From: Syntrophaceae bacterium UBA2280
GTDB taxonomy: Bacteria > Desulfobacterota > Syntrophia > Syntrophales > Smithellaceae
Assembly (NCBI GenBank): GCA_002347685.1
Contig: DDWS01000019.1
Coordinates: 11,951-75,950, forward strand
Direction of reading: 5' to 3'
DNA length: 64,000 nucleotides
Numbering within the stretch: position 1 is the stretch's first letter; each line of letters begins with the position of its first letter. This document shows, in pieces, positions 45,287 through 54,343 of this stretch. Both the position numbers and the translations under genes were made by a program. The notes under the pieces are model-generated. The model did no database searches. It was not told the DNA's origin and was given only the letters and a program-made list of their open reading frames with translations.

Positions 45287-45635
45287 AAGGGCGGACAGGG
45301 TCGGCGAACTGATCATGGCGGAAATGTCCGATATTCTGCTCAAAGCGGTTAAAGATCCGCGCCTGCATATGGTGACGATTACGGCGGTCAAGGTGACAGA
45401 CGATCTGCGCAACGCCAGAATTTATTTTGTCGAAATGGGCCAGGATGAGTTGAGAGATGAGATTCAGGAGGCATTGGGCAAGGCCAAGGGGTTTGTGCGC
45501 CGCGAACTGGGTCATCGTCTTCAGCTGCGTTTTGTGCCCCAGATTGTTTTTGTGCATGACACGTCCTTCGGTTACGGAAACCGCATTGAGAGGCTGTTGG
45601 CCGATATCGCCAGGCAAGAAGAGGATTATGAATAA
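45276..45635 (+). CDS. rbfA: Ribosome-binding factor A
   Basis: A 119-residue single KH-type protein that binds the 30S subunit and aids 16S rRNA 5'-end maturation, also in cold. The hallmarks are RVGELIMAEMSDILLKAVKDPRL and TITAVKVTDDLRNARIYFV, and the ending LGHRLQLRFVPQIVFVHDTSFGYG. It overlaps both neighbours (DUF503 by 11 bp, nrnA-like by 8 bp), so translation is coupled. Confidence 0.95.
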   Translation: MKFKRADRVGELIMAEMSDILLKAVKDPRLHMVTITAVKVTDDLRNARIYFVEMGQDELRDEIQEALGKAKGFVRRELGHRLQLRFVPQIVFVHDTSFGYGNRIERLLADIARQEEDYE

Positions 45636-46578
45636 AAAGATCATTGAGGCAATTTCTTCAGGGAAAAGATTTCTAATTACGGCGCATGTGCGCTTGGACG
45701 GAGACGCGCTGGGTTCAGAACTGGCTTTGTTTCAGATGTTGAAAGATTTGGGTAAGGATGCGGTCATTTACAATCAGGATGCCACCCCGCAGCATTACTT
45801 GTTTTTACCGGGTGCCGATCAAATTGTTCACGAACTGGAAAGCGTAGAAACGTACGACGTCGGATTTGTTCTCGATTGTTCCGAGCTGGATCGCGTCGGG
45901 GATATTGCGTCTGAGATTACTAAAATCAAAACGCTGATCAATGTCGATCATCACGTGTCCAACGGCGGGTTCAGTGAATTGAGACTCCTGGATTCTCAGG
46001 CAAGCTCGACAGGCGAACTCCTCTACCGTCTGATGCGCGAGATAGGCGTGAAGATGACAAAGGACATTTGCACGAACTTATACGCGGCGATTTTAACGGA
46101 TACGGGTGGATTCCGCTATTCCAACACGCACCAGGATACGCTGTGGGCGGCAGGCGATCTGGTGGAGGGCGGGGCCGATCCCCAGTGGATTTCTGAAAAC
46201 ATTTACGAAAGCGATCCGCCGGCCAAGCTTCAGTTGCTTTCACGGGTCCTGGAGACATTGTCGCTGGATATGACAACCAAAACCGCTTCGATGGTGGTGA
46301 CATTTGAACATCTTCGCCAAACGGGTGCGACGATGGAGCACACGGACGGGTTTATTGATATCCCCCGTACCGTGAAAAATATTGATATTGCCATGCTCTA
46401 CACACAGATGGACGATAAATTGTTCAAGTTGAGCCTGCGCTCCAAAGGCAAGGTCAACGTCGAAAGAATCGCCCGTCAATTCGGCGGCGGCGGCCATGTC
46501 AATGCGGCGGCGTGCAGAATTGACGGTGACATTGAGGTCATCAAGGCGCGGGTGCTCGCAGCGGTCGAGGCTTTGTAG
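45628..46578 (+). CDS. nrnA: DHH-family phosphoesterase, NrnA-like nanoRNase/pAp phosphatase
   Basis: A 316-residue DHH/DHHA1 protein. The motifs are ITAHVRLDGDALGSELALF (first metal site), FVLDCSELDRVG, NVDHHVSN (the DHH motif), ILTDTGGFRYSNT, and the C-terminal DHHA1 element FGGGGHVNAAACRI. NrnA degrades 2-5-nt RNA and dephosphorylates pAp with Mn. The frame extends upstream inside rbfA, but ATG 45628 within the rbfA end is the natural start. The rbfA-nrnA-truB order is common in bacteria outside the enterics. Confidence 0.92.
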   Translation: MNKKIIEAISSGKRFLITAHVRLDGDALGSELALFQMLKDLGKDAVIYNQDATPQHYLFLPGADQIVHELESVETYDVGFVLDCSELDRVGDIASEITKIKTLINVDHHVSNGGFSELRLLDSQASSTGELLYRLMREIGVKMTKDICTNLYAAILTDTGGFRYSNTHQDTLWAAGDLVEGGADPQWISENIYESDPPAKLQLLSRVLETLSLDMTTKTASMVVTFEHLRQTGATMEHTDGFIDIPRTVKNIDIAMLYTQMDDKLFKLSLRSKGKVNVERIARQFGGGGHVNAAACRIDGDIEVIKARVLAAVEAL

Positions 46579-46584
46579 AGGCGG

Positions 46585-47493
46585 ATGGATGGTATTGTGG
46601 TCATTGACAAACCGGCGGGTTTCACTTCCCACGATGTCGTAAGCAAGGTCAAAAGAATCCTGGGCGCAAAAAAGGCCGGACATACCGGAACCCTGGATCC
46701 GATGGCCACCGGTGTTTTGCCGGTTTGCATCAACGAAGCAACCAAACTGGCGCAGTTTCTGTCGGTCGAGAACAAGACTTACCTGGCGACAATGCTGCTG
46801 GGGGTCCGGACGGACACGCAGGATATTGAGGGAAAGGTCACGCATGAATCGGATCAGGTTGTCGCCGAAGAAGACATCCGCCGGGCAATGAGAAAAATGG
46901 TGGGGAAAATCAGTCAGACGCCACCGGCCTTTTCAGCCCTGAAACACAAAGGCAAACCTTTGTACAAATATGCGCGTAAGGGAGAGTTTCCGGAAGTTTC
47001 CCCGCGGGAAGTGGAAATTTTCAGCCTTGACATCAGGGAAATTGCATTGCCCCGTGTGACCTTTGAAATTTCCTGCTCCAAGGGGACGTACATACGGACC
47101 ATCTGCGAGGATGTCGGCAACATGCTGGGCTGCGGAGCCTGTTTGTCCGGTTTGCGGCGACGGCAGAGCGGTTTTTTTACGGAAGCTCTGGCCCTGGCCC
47201 TGGAGGAGGACAACGCGGACGGGATGAAAACGAAGCTTTCAGACGGGATGCTGACGATGGCAAAATGTCTGCCGGCCTTTACCGCTGTGGAAGTCAGTGA
47301 ATCACAGGCGGATAAACTGCGTGACGGATTTCAGCCGGATGCGGTATTGAGCCCGAATGATGTTCTTCCTTTTCTTGCAGTGGGAGATATGATAAAGTTT
47401 GTTTCCCCTGAAGGACATCTGGTGGCGGTAGGCCAAAGCAACGGGCCTGTTTCGGGGGTAAAGACGATCAGGGTTTTTAATAAAAACGATTGA
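46585..47493 (+). CDS. truB: tRNA pseudouridine-55 synthase
   Basis: A 302-residue enzyme making pseudouridine-55 in the T-loop of tRNAs. The N-terminus DGIVVIDKPAGFTSHDVV, the catalytic HTGTLDPMATGVLPVC with its Asp, and KTYLATMLLGVRTDTQDIEG are typical. The following segment CSKGTYIRTICEDVG is also a hallmark. A PUA-like tail closes the protein. Six bp separate it from the nrnA-like gene. Confidence 0.96.
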   Translation: MDGIVVIDKPAGFTSHDVVSKVKRILGAKKAGHTGTLDPMATGVLPVCINEATKLAQFLSVENKTYLATMLLGVRTDTQDIEGKVTHESDQVVAEEDIRRAMRKMVGKISQTPPAFSALKHKGKPLYKYARKGEFPEVSPREVEIFSLDIREIALPRVTFEISCSKGTYIRTICEDVGNMLGCGACLSGLRRRQSGFFTEALALALEEDNADGMKTKLSDGMLTMAKCLPAFTAVEVSESQADKLRDGFQPDAVLSPNDVLPFLAVGDMIKFVSPEGHLVAVGQSNGPVSGVKTIRVFNKND

Positions 47494-47545
47494 GTAAACT
47501 AAAGACTGTCAACAAGGAATCAACTATCAGAGGGAGGAATGAAGC

Positions 47546-47812
47546 GTGTTAACTGTTGAAAAAAGGAAAACATTAATTGAGGATTACCGGCTGCACGAGA
47601 AGGACACCGGTTCGCCGGAAGTACAGATAGCCCTTTTGAGCGCCAGAATTGAATATCTGACGGAGCATTTCAAGGCGCACCAGAAGGATCATCATTCCCG
47701 ACGTGGTTTGCTCAAACTCGTCGGCCAGAGAAGAAGATTGCTCAATTACATCAAATCGGACGATGTGGAGCGTTACAGAACCATTATCAAACGTCTGGGC
47801 CTCAGGAAGTAA
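47546..47812 (+). CDS. rpsO: 30S ribosomal protein S15
   Basis: An 88-residue S15 that binds 16S rRNA and bridges to the 50S. Diagnostic segments are DYRLHEKDTGSPEVQIALLSARIEYLTEHFKAHQKDHHSRRGLL and RRRLLNYIK. The start is GTG with GGGAGG 8 nt upstream. As in most bacteria it sits just before pnp. Confidence 0.97.
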   Translation: MLTVEKRKTLIEDYRLHEKDTGSPEVQIALLSARIEYLTEHFKAHQKDHHSRRGLLKLVGQRRRLLNYIKSDDVERYRTIIKRLGLRK

Positions 47813-47823
47813 CTATCGAGTGA

Positions 47824-47909
47824 TTCAAGGGCGGAAGGCAAAAGTTTGACCGATTGGCCAAGTATGTCGCTATACCTGTGTCAGTCGGCTTTTGCGTTTC
47901 GCCCTTGAA
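47824..47909 (+). promoter_or_regulatory. Long imperfect hairpin in the rpsO-pnp leader
   Basis: The arm TTCAAGGGCGGAAGGCAAAAG (47824-47844) pairs, with two mismatches, with the arm at 47889-47909; a 44-nt apical part adds weaker pairing (for example GACCGA). It lies 44 nt before the pnp start. In E. coli the same place holds a double-stranded leader that RNase III cuts and PNPase uses to repress itself; a similar role is inferred here. No T-run follows, so it is not a plain terminator. Confidence 0.65.
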
Positions 47910-47952
47910 TTTCCTGCTCCAGGCAACAACCCAATGATTTGGAGGAAAAACA

Positions 47953-50073
47953 ATGAGTAACATATTTAGTACGGATTTTGCGGGGCGTAATTTTACGCTG
48001 AAGACCAATTACGTGGCTGCGCAGGCGGACGGGGCGATGCTGGTGTATTACGGCGACACCGTTGTGCTGGTCACCGCGGTATCTTTAAAGACCGTCAGAG
48101 AAGGCTTGGATTTTCTGCCGCTGACGGTGGATTACCAGGAAATGACCTATGCGGCCGGAAAGATACCCGGAGGATTTTTCAAAAGAGAAGGGCGTCCCAA
48201 TGAGCGTGAAACATTAACGTCGCGCATCATTGACCGTTCGATTCGTCCCCTTTTTCCCAAGGGATACTATTCGGAGACGCAGATTGTGGCCACCGTGCTT
48301 TCCGTGGACCGTGAAAACGACGCGGATGTCGCAGCCCTGATCGGCGCGTCGGCCGCACTGGAAATGTCGGATGTCCCGTTTAAGGGGCCGATTGCGGGTG
48401 CGCGTGTCGGCCGCATCAATGGCGCATTGATCGCGAACGCTACCCCGGAGCAGATGAAGGAAAGCGAGATGAATCTCTTCCTGGTGGGGCGCAAAGTGAT
48501 GCCGGGAACATCGGGTCGTCCTTATGATGTGGAACTGGTCATGATGGAAGGTGAAGCCAAGGAAGTACCGGAAGATATTATTGTGGATGCAATCAAATTC
48601 GGCCTCGAAGCGGTGCGGCCTGTAATCGATCTGCAAGATGAAATGCGCCAGGCGATCGGCAAGGCAAAAAGGACTGTGGAGGAGGTCGCGCCGGATGAGG
48701 ATCTCATCGCAAAGGTTCGCGCCGCCGCGCTGCCCGGACTTAAGGAAGGTTACGGCATGCCGCGTAAGCTGGAGCGATACAGCAAACTTAGCGATGTCCG
48801 CACGGCCGCGATTAAAGAAATCAGCGAAGGAGACGCTGTGCTCGCCAAGAAAGTCGCCGCGATTATCGAGCATCTGGAATCCCGTATTTTGCGTGACATG
48901 ATTCTTCGGGACAAGAAAAGAATCGACGGCCGGTCTTCCACCGACATCCGCCCGATCAGCTCTGAAGTCGGTGTGCTGCCGCGCGCGCATGGTTCCGCCC
49001 TGTTTTCCCGCGGGGAGACGCAGGCGCTCGCCGTGCTCACTTTGGGTACCTCCTCGGATGAACAGAGGATGGACTATGTGGGCGGCGAAGAGATGCGCTC
49101 TTTCATGCTGCATTACAATTTCCCTCCCTACAGCGTGGGCGAGGCGAAATTCCTGCGCAGTCCCGGCAGAAGAGAAATCGGTCACGGCGCCCTGGCCCGT
49201 AAGGCGCTGGTTCCCGTCCTGCCCTCTGCGGAAGAGTTTCCCTATACCATCCGGATTGTATCGGAAGTCCTTTCCTCTAATGGATCGTCCTCCATGGCGA
49301 CGGTCTGCGGCGGCATTTTGTCTATGATGGACGGCGGTGTGCCGGTCAAGGACATCGTTGCGGGGATCGCTATGGGGCTTCTCAAGGAAGGAGAAGAAGT
49401 CGTTGTTTTATCCGACATCCTGGGCGATGAAGATCATGCCGGCGATATGGATTTCAAGGTTTGCGGCACGGAAAAAGGTGTGACCGCGCTGCAGATGGAT
49501 ATCAAGATCGACGGTTTGACCGAGGACATTCTGCGCAAGGCTTTAGACCAGGCCAGAGCAGGCCGCATTCACATCATCGGCAAGATTCGTGAAACGATGA
49601 CCGCACCGCGCGGAGATATTTCCCTCTACGCGCCGCGGATTACCACCGTCAAGGTAAAGGCAGACCAGGTCCGAACCGTTATTGGCTCCGGCGGCAAGAA
49701 TATCCGGCAGATCATCAGTGAAACCGGTGTGACCATTGATGTGGAAGATGACGGCACCGTGACGATTGCCTCTTCCGACGCGGAAGCGGCTGCCCGTGCG
49801 GTAGCGATGGTCAAATGGCTGACCGAGGAGGCGGAAATCGGGAAAATTTATCGCGGCACTGTGAAGAAAATTGTTGATTTTGGTGCGTTTGTCGAAATTC
49901 TGCCCGGGACGGAAGGTCTGTTGCATATCTCACAGATTTCCAAGGAGCGCGTTGCCAAGGTGACAGATGTTCTGCAGGAAGGCGACGAAGTCATGGTCAA
50001 GGTTCTCGAGGTGGACAAATCGGGCAAGATTCGCTTAAGCCGTAAAGAAGCGATGGACGCTGAAGCCAACTAG
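47953..50073 (+). CDS. pnp: Polyribonucleotide nucleotidyltransferase
   Basis: A 706-residue 3'-5' phosphorolytic exonuclease of the degradosome. It has two RNase PH domains: the first, about 10-230, with FLPLTVDYQEMTYAAGKIPGGFFKREGRP; the second, about 315-540, with RIDGRSSTDIRPI, SRGETQALAVLTLGT and GDMDFKVCGTEKGVTALQMD. A KH domain follows (VIGSGGKNIRQIISETG) and then an S1 domain (GKIYRGTVKKIVDFGAFVEILPGTEGLLH). GGAGG lies 8 nt before the ATG. Confidence 0.97.
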   Translation: MSNIFSTDFAGRNFTLKTNYVAAQADGAMLVYYGDTVVLVTAVSLKTVREGLDFLPLTVDYQEMTYAAGKIPGGFFKREGRPNERETLTSRIIDRSIRPLFPKGYYSETQIVATVLSVDRENDADVAALIGASAALEMSDVPFKGPIAGARVGRINGALIANATPEQMKESEMNLFLVGRKVMPGTSGRPYDVELVMMEGEAKEVPEDIIVDAIKFGLEAVRPVIDLQDEMRQAIGKAKRTVEEVAPDEDLIAKVRAAALPGLKEGYGMPRKLERYSKLSDVRTAAIKEISEGDAVLAKKVAAIIEHLESRILRDMILRDKKRIDGRSSTDIRPISSEVGVLPRAHGSALFSRGETQALAVLTLGTSSDEQRMDYVGGEEMRSFMLHYNFPPYSVGEAKFLRSPGRREIGHGALARKALVPVLPSAEEFPYTIRIVSEVLSSNGSSSMATVCGGILSMMDGGVPVKDIVAGIAMGLLKEGEEVVVLSDILGDEDHAGDMDFKVCGTEKGVTALQMDIKIDGLTEDILRKALDQARAGRIHIIGKIRETMTAPRGDISLYAPRITTVKVKADQVRTVIGSGGKNIRQIISETGVTIDVEDDGTVTIASSDAEAAARAVAMVKWLTEEAEIGKIYRGTVKKIVDFGAFVEILPGTEGLLHISQISKERVAKVTDVLQEGDEVMVKVLEVDKSGKIRLSRKEAMDAEAN

Positions 50074-50104
50074 GCGGCCATTTTTCAAAAACACTGATCA
50101 GTGC

Positions 50105-50139
50105 GTCCGCAGGCGCAGGTATCATCGGCTCCTGCGGAC
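50105..50139 (+). terminator. Hairpin after pnp
   Basis: A perfect 9-bp stem, GTCCGCAGG (50105-50113) and CCTGCGGAC (50131-50139), with a 17-nt loop, lies between pnp and dut. No clear T-run follows, so it may stabilise the pnp mRNA end more than terminate. Confidence 0.45.
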
Positions 50140-50159
50140 ATAAACCTTCTTAAGATGTC

Positions 50160-50603
50160 ATGCAAACCATAAAAGTTCACATTCAAAAGATGGCGGGTAA
50201 TGAGGACATCCCGCTTCCTGCATACATGACCGATCAGGCGGCGGGAATGGATATCTTCGCGGCTGTGGCGTCGGATGAAATGATTTTGCCCGGTGAGCGA
50301 AAGAAAATTCCCACGGGTATCGCCATCGCCCTGCCTGAAGGCTACGAGGCGCAAATCCGCCCGCGAAGCGGTCTGGCGATCCATCAGGGGATCACGCTTT
50401 TAAATTCGCCCGGTACCATTGACGCGGATTACCGCGGCGAGATTGCCCTGATTGTGATTAATCACGGACAGGAGCCTTTTGCGGTTCAAAGAGGGATGCG
50501 TCTTGCGCAGATGGTGATTCAGGCAGTCTGTCAGGCTCAATGGATCGAATCATCCGCACTGGATCACACCGAAAGAGGGCCGGGCGGTTTCGGACATACC
50601 TGA
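50160..50603 (+). CDS. dut: dUTP diphosphatase
   Basis: A 147-residue trimeric dUTPase that splits dUTP to dUMP and pyrophosphate. The five motifs are seen: MDIFAA, PRSGLAIHQGITLLNSPGTIDADYRGEI (motifs 2 and 3), RLAQMVIQ and, at the end, ERGPGGFGHT. It follows pnp after 86 bp that hold the hairpin at 50105-50139. Confidence 0.95.
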   Translation: MQTIKVHIQKMAGNEDIPLPAYMTDQAAGMDIFAAVASDEMILPGERKKIPTGIAIALPEGYEAQIRPRSGLAIHQGITLLNSPGTIDADYRGEIALIVINHGQEPFAVQRGMRLAQMVIQAVCQAQWIESSALDHTERGPGGFGHT

Positions 50604-50697
50604 ATCCTGACGAAAGGCTGCGGGGAATTTTCCATGTTTTGCATTTGCGGTGAAACAGTGATATGGGAAAAACAAAACGGCGCGCCGGCGGGAGTTC

Positions 50698-51873
50698 ATG
50701 AAAAAAAATAAAGTCAAAAAAACATTCCAGGAAATCAACGAAAAGATCAAAAAGGGGTGTGCCGTTGTCGTTACCGCAGAAGAAATGATCGACGTGGTGG
50801 GCAGACATGGCCATGTCGAAGCAGCACGACGGATTGATGTGGTCACCACCGGAACATTCGGCCCGATGTGCTCTTCCGGCGCTTTTCTCAACTTTGGCCA
50901 TACGGCACCGCGCATTCGGGCGTCCAAAGTCTGGTTCAACGACGTGCCGGCCTATGGCGGTATTGCGGCGGTTGATTGTTATCTGGGCGCAACGGAAGTT
51001 GTCGAAGGTGACCCGCTCAACAGTGTGTATCCCGGAGAATTTAATTACGGCGGCGGTCATGTCATTGAAGACCTGGTATCCGGCAATGCCTTGAAACTAA
51101 GGGCTGAAGGCTATGGCACCGACTGTTACCCGTCTCGCAAATTCGAGAAGAACATCACCATCAACGATCTGAGAGACGCTGTCTTATTCAATCCACGCAA
51201 TGCTTACCAGAACTATAATTGCGCCGTAAACCTTTCGGATACCACGATCTATACCTACATGGGCATGCTGCGGCCGAGGATGGCCAACGCGGCGTACTCG
51301 ACGTCCGGTCAACTGAGTCCCTTGTTTAATGATCCTTACTACCGCACCATCGGTATCGGTACACGGATATTTTTAGGCGGGACACAGGGTTTTGTGGCCT
51401 GGCCCGGCACACAGCATAATCCCAATGTCGTCAGGGGCGTAAACGGTGTGCCCAAAGAGGGGGCAGGCACCATTGCCGTCATTGGTAATTTGAAGGAAAT
51501 GAGCCCCGAATGGCTGGCCGGCGCCAGTATTTTGGGTTACGGCACATCGCTCTTCGTCGGCATCGGTATTCCCATTCCTATTTTAGATGAAGATATGGCG
51601 ATGTGTACCGCGGTGAAAGACGAAGATATTTATGCCCAGGTGTATGACTACAGCATGGATTATCCGAAGGGTACTCCCAGGCCGGTTGCGGAAGTCAGTT
51701 ATCAGGCGCTGCGCAGTGGCGAGATTATGATCGACGGTAAAAAAGTCATCACCGCCCCTCTTTCCAGTTATTACAAAGCTGCACAGATCGCCAATCTTCT
51801 GAAAGACTGGATTGAAAGCGGCAAGTTTCTGCTCGGTGAACCTCAGCAGAATCTTCCGTCTGTTAATTTATAA
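50698..51873 (+). CDS. Homocysteine biosynthesis protein (HcyBio/DUF39 family)
   Basis: A 391-residue cytoplasmic protein. The N-terminus KKTFQEINEKIKKGCAVVVTAEEM, the segment DVVTTGTFGPMCSSGAFLNFGH (with the conserved Cys) and GGTQGFVAWPGTQHNPNV are typical. In methanogens the family member makes homocysteine by sulfide transfer to aspartate semialdehyde, together with a NIL-ferredoxin protein. No such partner gene is adjacent here; the next genes are an XRE regulator and a pil operon. Confidence 0.88.
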   Translation: MKKNKVKKTFQEINEKIKKGCAVVVTAEEMIDVVGRHGHVEAARRIDVVTTGTFGPMCSSGAFLNFGHTAPRIRASKVWFNDVPAYGGIAAVDCYLGATEVVEGDPLNSVYPGEFNYGGGHVIEDLVSGNALKLRAEGYGTDCYPSRKFEKNITINDLRDAVLFNPRNAYQNYNCAVNLSDTTIYTYMGMLRPRMANAAYSTSGQLSPLFNDPYYRTIGIGTRIFLGGTQGFVAWPGTQHNPNVVRGVNGVPKEGAGTIAVIGNLKEMSPEWLAGASILGYGTSLFVGIGIPIPILDEDMAMCTAVKDEDIYAQVYDYSMDYPKGTPRPVAEVSYQALRSGEIMIDGKKVITAPLSSYYKAAQIANLLKDWIESGKFLLGEPQQNLPSVNL

Positions 51874-51927
51874 GCACTTGATATAACAATATATTATTAT
51901 TATCAGTCCTATTCGGATACCACGGTA

Positions 51928-51943
51928 TGTGATCTGGGTCACA
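51928..51943. promoter_or_regulatory. CRP/FNR-family binding palindrome
   Basis: TGTGATCTGGGTCACA matches the TGTGA-N6-TCACA consensus perfectly, in an AT-rich 247-bp gap. It is 55 bp after the HcyBio gene and 178 bp before the XRE gene. In Desulfobacterota, CRP/FNR relatives such as HcpR use this kind of site. The regulator and controlled gene are not known. Confidence 0.6.
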
Positions 51944-52120
51944 AATATCATGTTTTTTATTAATGTTTTCGAAGGAGAACGTCGATATAAAAAGCAGCGA
52001 TGTGGTTTATGAATGATTAATTTTAAGCAATCTTAATGTATTTTGATAATGATTAAATTATTTCTTGACTTTTTATTTTTTTTATTGTTTTTTAGAGGAA
52101 AATAAGGTGTCACTTTAATT

Positions 52121-52321
52121 ATGACAGATAATATTCGGAAAAACAGAGTGAAAAAGTTTCGGGAGGGAATTCCTTTGAGCGTATCAGAGCTGGCGCGCGA
52201 GGCGGGTCTCACGCCGCAGACTGTTGCGAAAATGGAAAAAGGAATGCCCACGCGAAAGAATTCAGAACTGAAAGTGGCAAAAGCGCTGCAGAAGTCGCAC
52301 GAAGAAGTGTTTCCCATTTAG
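52121..52321 (+). CDS. Small XRE-type helix-turn-helix protein
   Basis: A 66-residue protein that is a single Cro/CI-type HTH: IPLSVSELAREAGLTPQTVAKMEKG with a trailing helix (NSELKVAKALQKSHEEVF). It has no other domain, so it may act as a dimer or with partners. The upstream region is AT-rich and carries the CRP/FNR palindrome. It lies 87 bp before the FtsB-like gene. Target unknown. Confidence 0.8.
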   Translation: MTDNIRKNRVKKFREGIPLSVSELAREAGLTPQTVAKMEKGMPTRKNSELKVAKALQKSHEEVFPI

Positions 52322-52408
52322 CATGGACTTTGTTGTCGCTTTTTTCCGAAAAATCTGGTGCTTTTATGGATGCATGCGCAAACCTGGCGTGTGAAGGGTT
52401 GTCATTCG

Positions 52409-52675
52409 ATGAAGATAGGCAGGTATCTGGTTGTCTTTATGTTTTTTATGGCGCTTCTCATCGCGTTCGGTAACCGGGGAGTTATTGATAACTACATGAT
52501 GGCGCAGCGGCTAAACCATTTGAACGCGGAGAACAATGCCATAGAGCTTGAAAACAGGGAACTGGAGAAGAAAATATTGTTGTTGCGCAATGATTTGTCC
52601 TATATTGAATTCATAGCCCGCAGCGAAATGGGAATGGTAAAAAAAGGGGACATAGTCTACAGACTGACCCAATGA
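52409..52675 (+). CDS. FtsB/DivIC-like septum formation initiator
   Basis: An 88-residue protein with one N-terminal membrane helix (about 5-22) and then a coiled coil (NHLNAENNAIELENRELEKKILLLRND) ending IARSEMGMVKKGDIVYRL, the hallmark of FtsB/DivIC proteins. These join FtsL and FtsQ in the division complex. AAGGG upstream fits ATG 52409; an in-frame GTG at 52358 adds an atypical stretch. Its stop is 40 bp before pilM. Confidence 0.88.
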   Translation: MKIGRYLVVFMFFMALLIAFGNRGVIDNYMMAQRLNHLNAENNAIELENRELEKKILLLRNDLSYIEFIARSEMGMVKKGDIVYRLTQ

Positions 52676-52715
52676 AAAAAAGAAAGACCCAAACAGAAAG
52701 CATGACGGTGAGTGA

Positions 52716-53795
52716 ATGTTTGATCTGAAGGAAGTTTTTACAGGAACGAAAAGGCTCGTGGGGTTGGATATCGGGTCGCATTCTATAAAGCTTGCAGAAA
52801 TCGTGGGCTCGTCGCATGGACCTGTATTAAACCGTTTTTTACAGTTTCCCCTTACCAAAGGCGTTATCGTTGAAGGAAATCTGGAAGACTCCCGGGCGCT
52901 ATCCGCTGCAATTAAAGAACTTTTTCGTAACTCCGGCTGTAAAGGACGAGGGCTTGTCACTTCGCTTTCCGGAAATTCCGTCATTATTAAAAAAGTAACT
53001 TTTCCCCAGATGGAAGAGGTGGAGCTGCGAGATTTGATTCGCGATGAGGCAGGTAAGTATCTGCCGTTCGACAATATGGATGACGTCAATTATGACTTTC
53101 AGATCCTCGGGGACAATGAATATAATCCCAACCAGATGGACGTTATTATTGTCGCCGCCAAAAAGGCGGATATCAATAATTATCTCGACGCGATTACTGC
53201 GGCGGGGCTAACGGTGAACATCATGGACGTGGATTCTTTTGCCCTTGAAACCATGTATGAGGCGAATTACGACTTCGAAGACGGCGAAATTGTCGTCATT
53301 GTGAACATCGGCGCGAGCATTACGAATATCAATATTGTCAAAGGTGGCATGTCCATTTTCACTCGAGATTTTACTCTGGGTGGAAATGCCGTGACAGAAG
53401 GATTGCAGGAAAAATACCGCATATCCTTTGACGAGGCGGAAGCCATTAAAATTGACGGTGTGGCAGGAAGCGACCAGGACAAGGAAGATTTGCAAACCGC
53501 CATTATGGATTGCGCAGAGCCGATTTGCCTGGAAATTGAAAGATCCATCGATTACTTCCGCTCGACGTTCGGCAGTGATTATATCAAACACGTCTACCTG
53601 GCAGGGGCGTCGTCCAGAATTGCGGGTTTGAGCGGTAGCTTGTCGCAGAGGCTCAACATCGAAACGGAACTGATCAATCCGCTGTTGAAAATCGGATACA
53701 ATAAAAAGAATATTGATGCCGGGAAGATAGAATATATAAAGACCATCGGGGCGGTAGCCATTGGGCTGGGCTTAAGGAAAATAGGTGACAAATGA
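52716..53795 (+). CDS. pilM: Type IV pilus assembly protein PilM
   Basis: A 359-residue actin-like cytoplasmic protein that binds the PilN N-terminus. The nucleotide-fold landmarks are RLVGLDIGSHSIKLAEI, VVIVNIGASITNINIVKGG and HVYLAGASSRIAGL. First gene of pilMNOPQ, overlapping pilN by 4 bp. Confidence 0.95.
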   Translation: MFDLKEVFTGTKRLVGLDIGSHSIKLAEIVGSSHGPVLNRFLQFPLTKGVIVEGNLEDSRALSAAIKELFRNSGCKGRGLVTSLSGNSVIIKKVTFPQMEEVELRDLIRDEAGKYLPFDNMDDVNYDFQILGDNEYNPNQMDVIIVAAKKADINNYLDAITAAGLTVNIMDVDSFALETMYEANYDFEDGEIVVIVNIGASITNINIVKGGMSIFTRDFTLGGNAVTEGLQEKYRISFDEAEAIKIDGVAGSDQDKEDLQTAIMDCAEPICLEIERSIDYFRSTFGSDYIKHVYLAGASSRIAGLSGSLSQRLNIETELINPLLKIGYNKKNIDAGKIEYIKTIGAVAIGLGLRKIGDK

Positions 53796-54340
53796 TAAAA
53801 ATTAATCTTTTACCTTACCGAGAAAAAGCAAAAAAAGAGAATCTTTCGCGCCAGATCACCATTATTATCGGCTCTTTTGTAATTTTTATCCTTTGTCTGG
53901 TCTGGGTGCAGATTTTTTTTACATCGCAGGTTAATGATTTAGATTCCAGTCTGACTCAGTCCAAGGCAACTCTGAAGGTTCTGGATGAAAAGGTGGGCGA
54001 TCTGGAGCGGTTTAAAAAGGCCAAGGCCGAACTGGAACTCAAGCTTGGCGTGATCGGCACTTTAGAAGAAAATCGCCTGGCCCCGGTGAAGACGCTCGAT
54101 GATTTAGCCCTGCTTGTGCCGCTCAAAACCATCTGGCTGACGAAAATCGGACAAAGCGGTGCAGCCATGACCATTGAAGGCATCGGGCGGGATAACATTG
54201 CGGTTGCGAATTTTATGAAGACGATCGAAAATTTTTCAGCGATCCGGTCGGTGGATCTGATTTCATCAAAGCGCACAGAGATTGCGGGTATCACACTGCA
54301 GCAGTTCAACTTTTCATGCCAATTAAAAAAGGGATTTTAA
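53792..54340 (+). CDS. pilN: Type IV pilus assembly protein PilN
   Basis: A 182-residue inner-membrane protein. It begins with the conserved IKINLLPYREK, which docks on PilM, followed by one membrane helix (about 23-45), a coiled coil and a ferredoxin-like periplasmic fold. It pairs with PilO to align the pilus machine. The ATG overlaps the pilM stop. Confidence 0.94.
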   Translation: MIKINLLPYREKAKKENLSRQITIIIGSFVIFILCLVWVQIFFTSQVNDLDSSLTQSKATLKVLDEKVGDLERFKKAKAELELKLGVIGTLEENRLAPVKTLDDLALLVPLKTIWLTKIGQSGAAMTIEGIGRDNIAVANFMKTIENFSAIRSVDLISSKRTEIAGITLQQFNFSCQLKKGF

Positions 54341-54343
54341 GTT

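Noticed and set aside
48214..49185. 323-codon minus-strand frame opposite pnp
   Set aside because: Shadow of pnp, with no recognisable motif.
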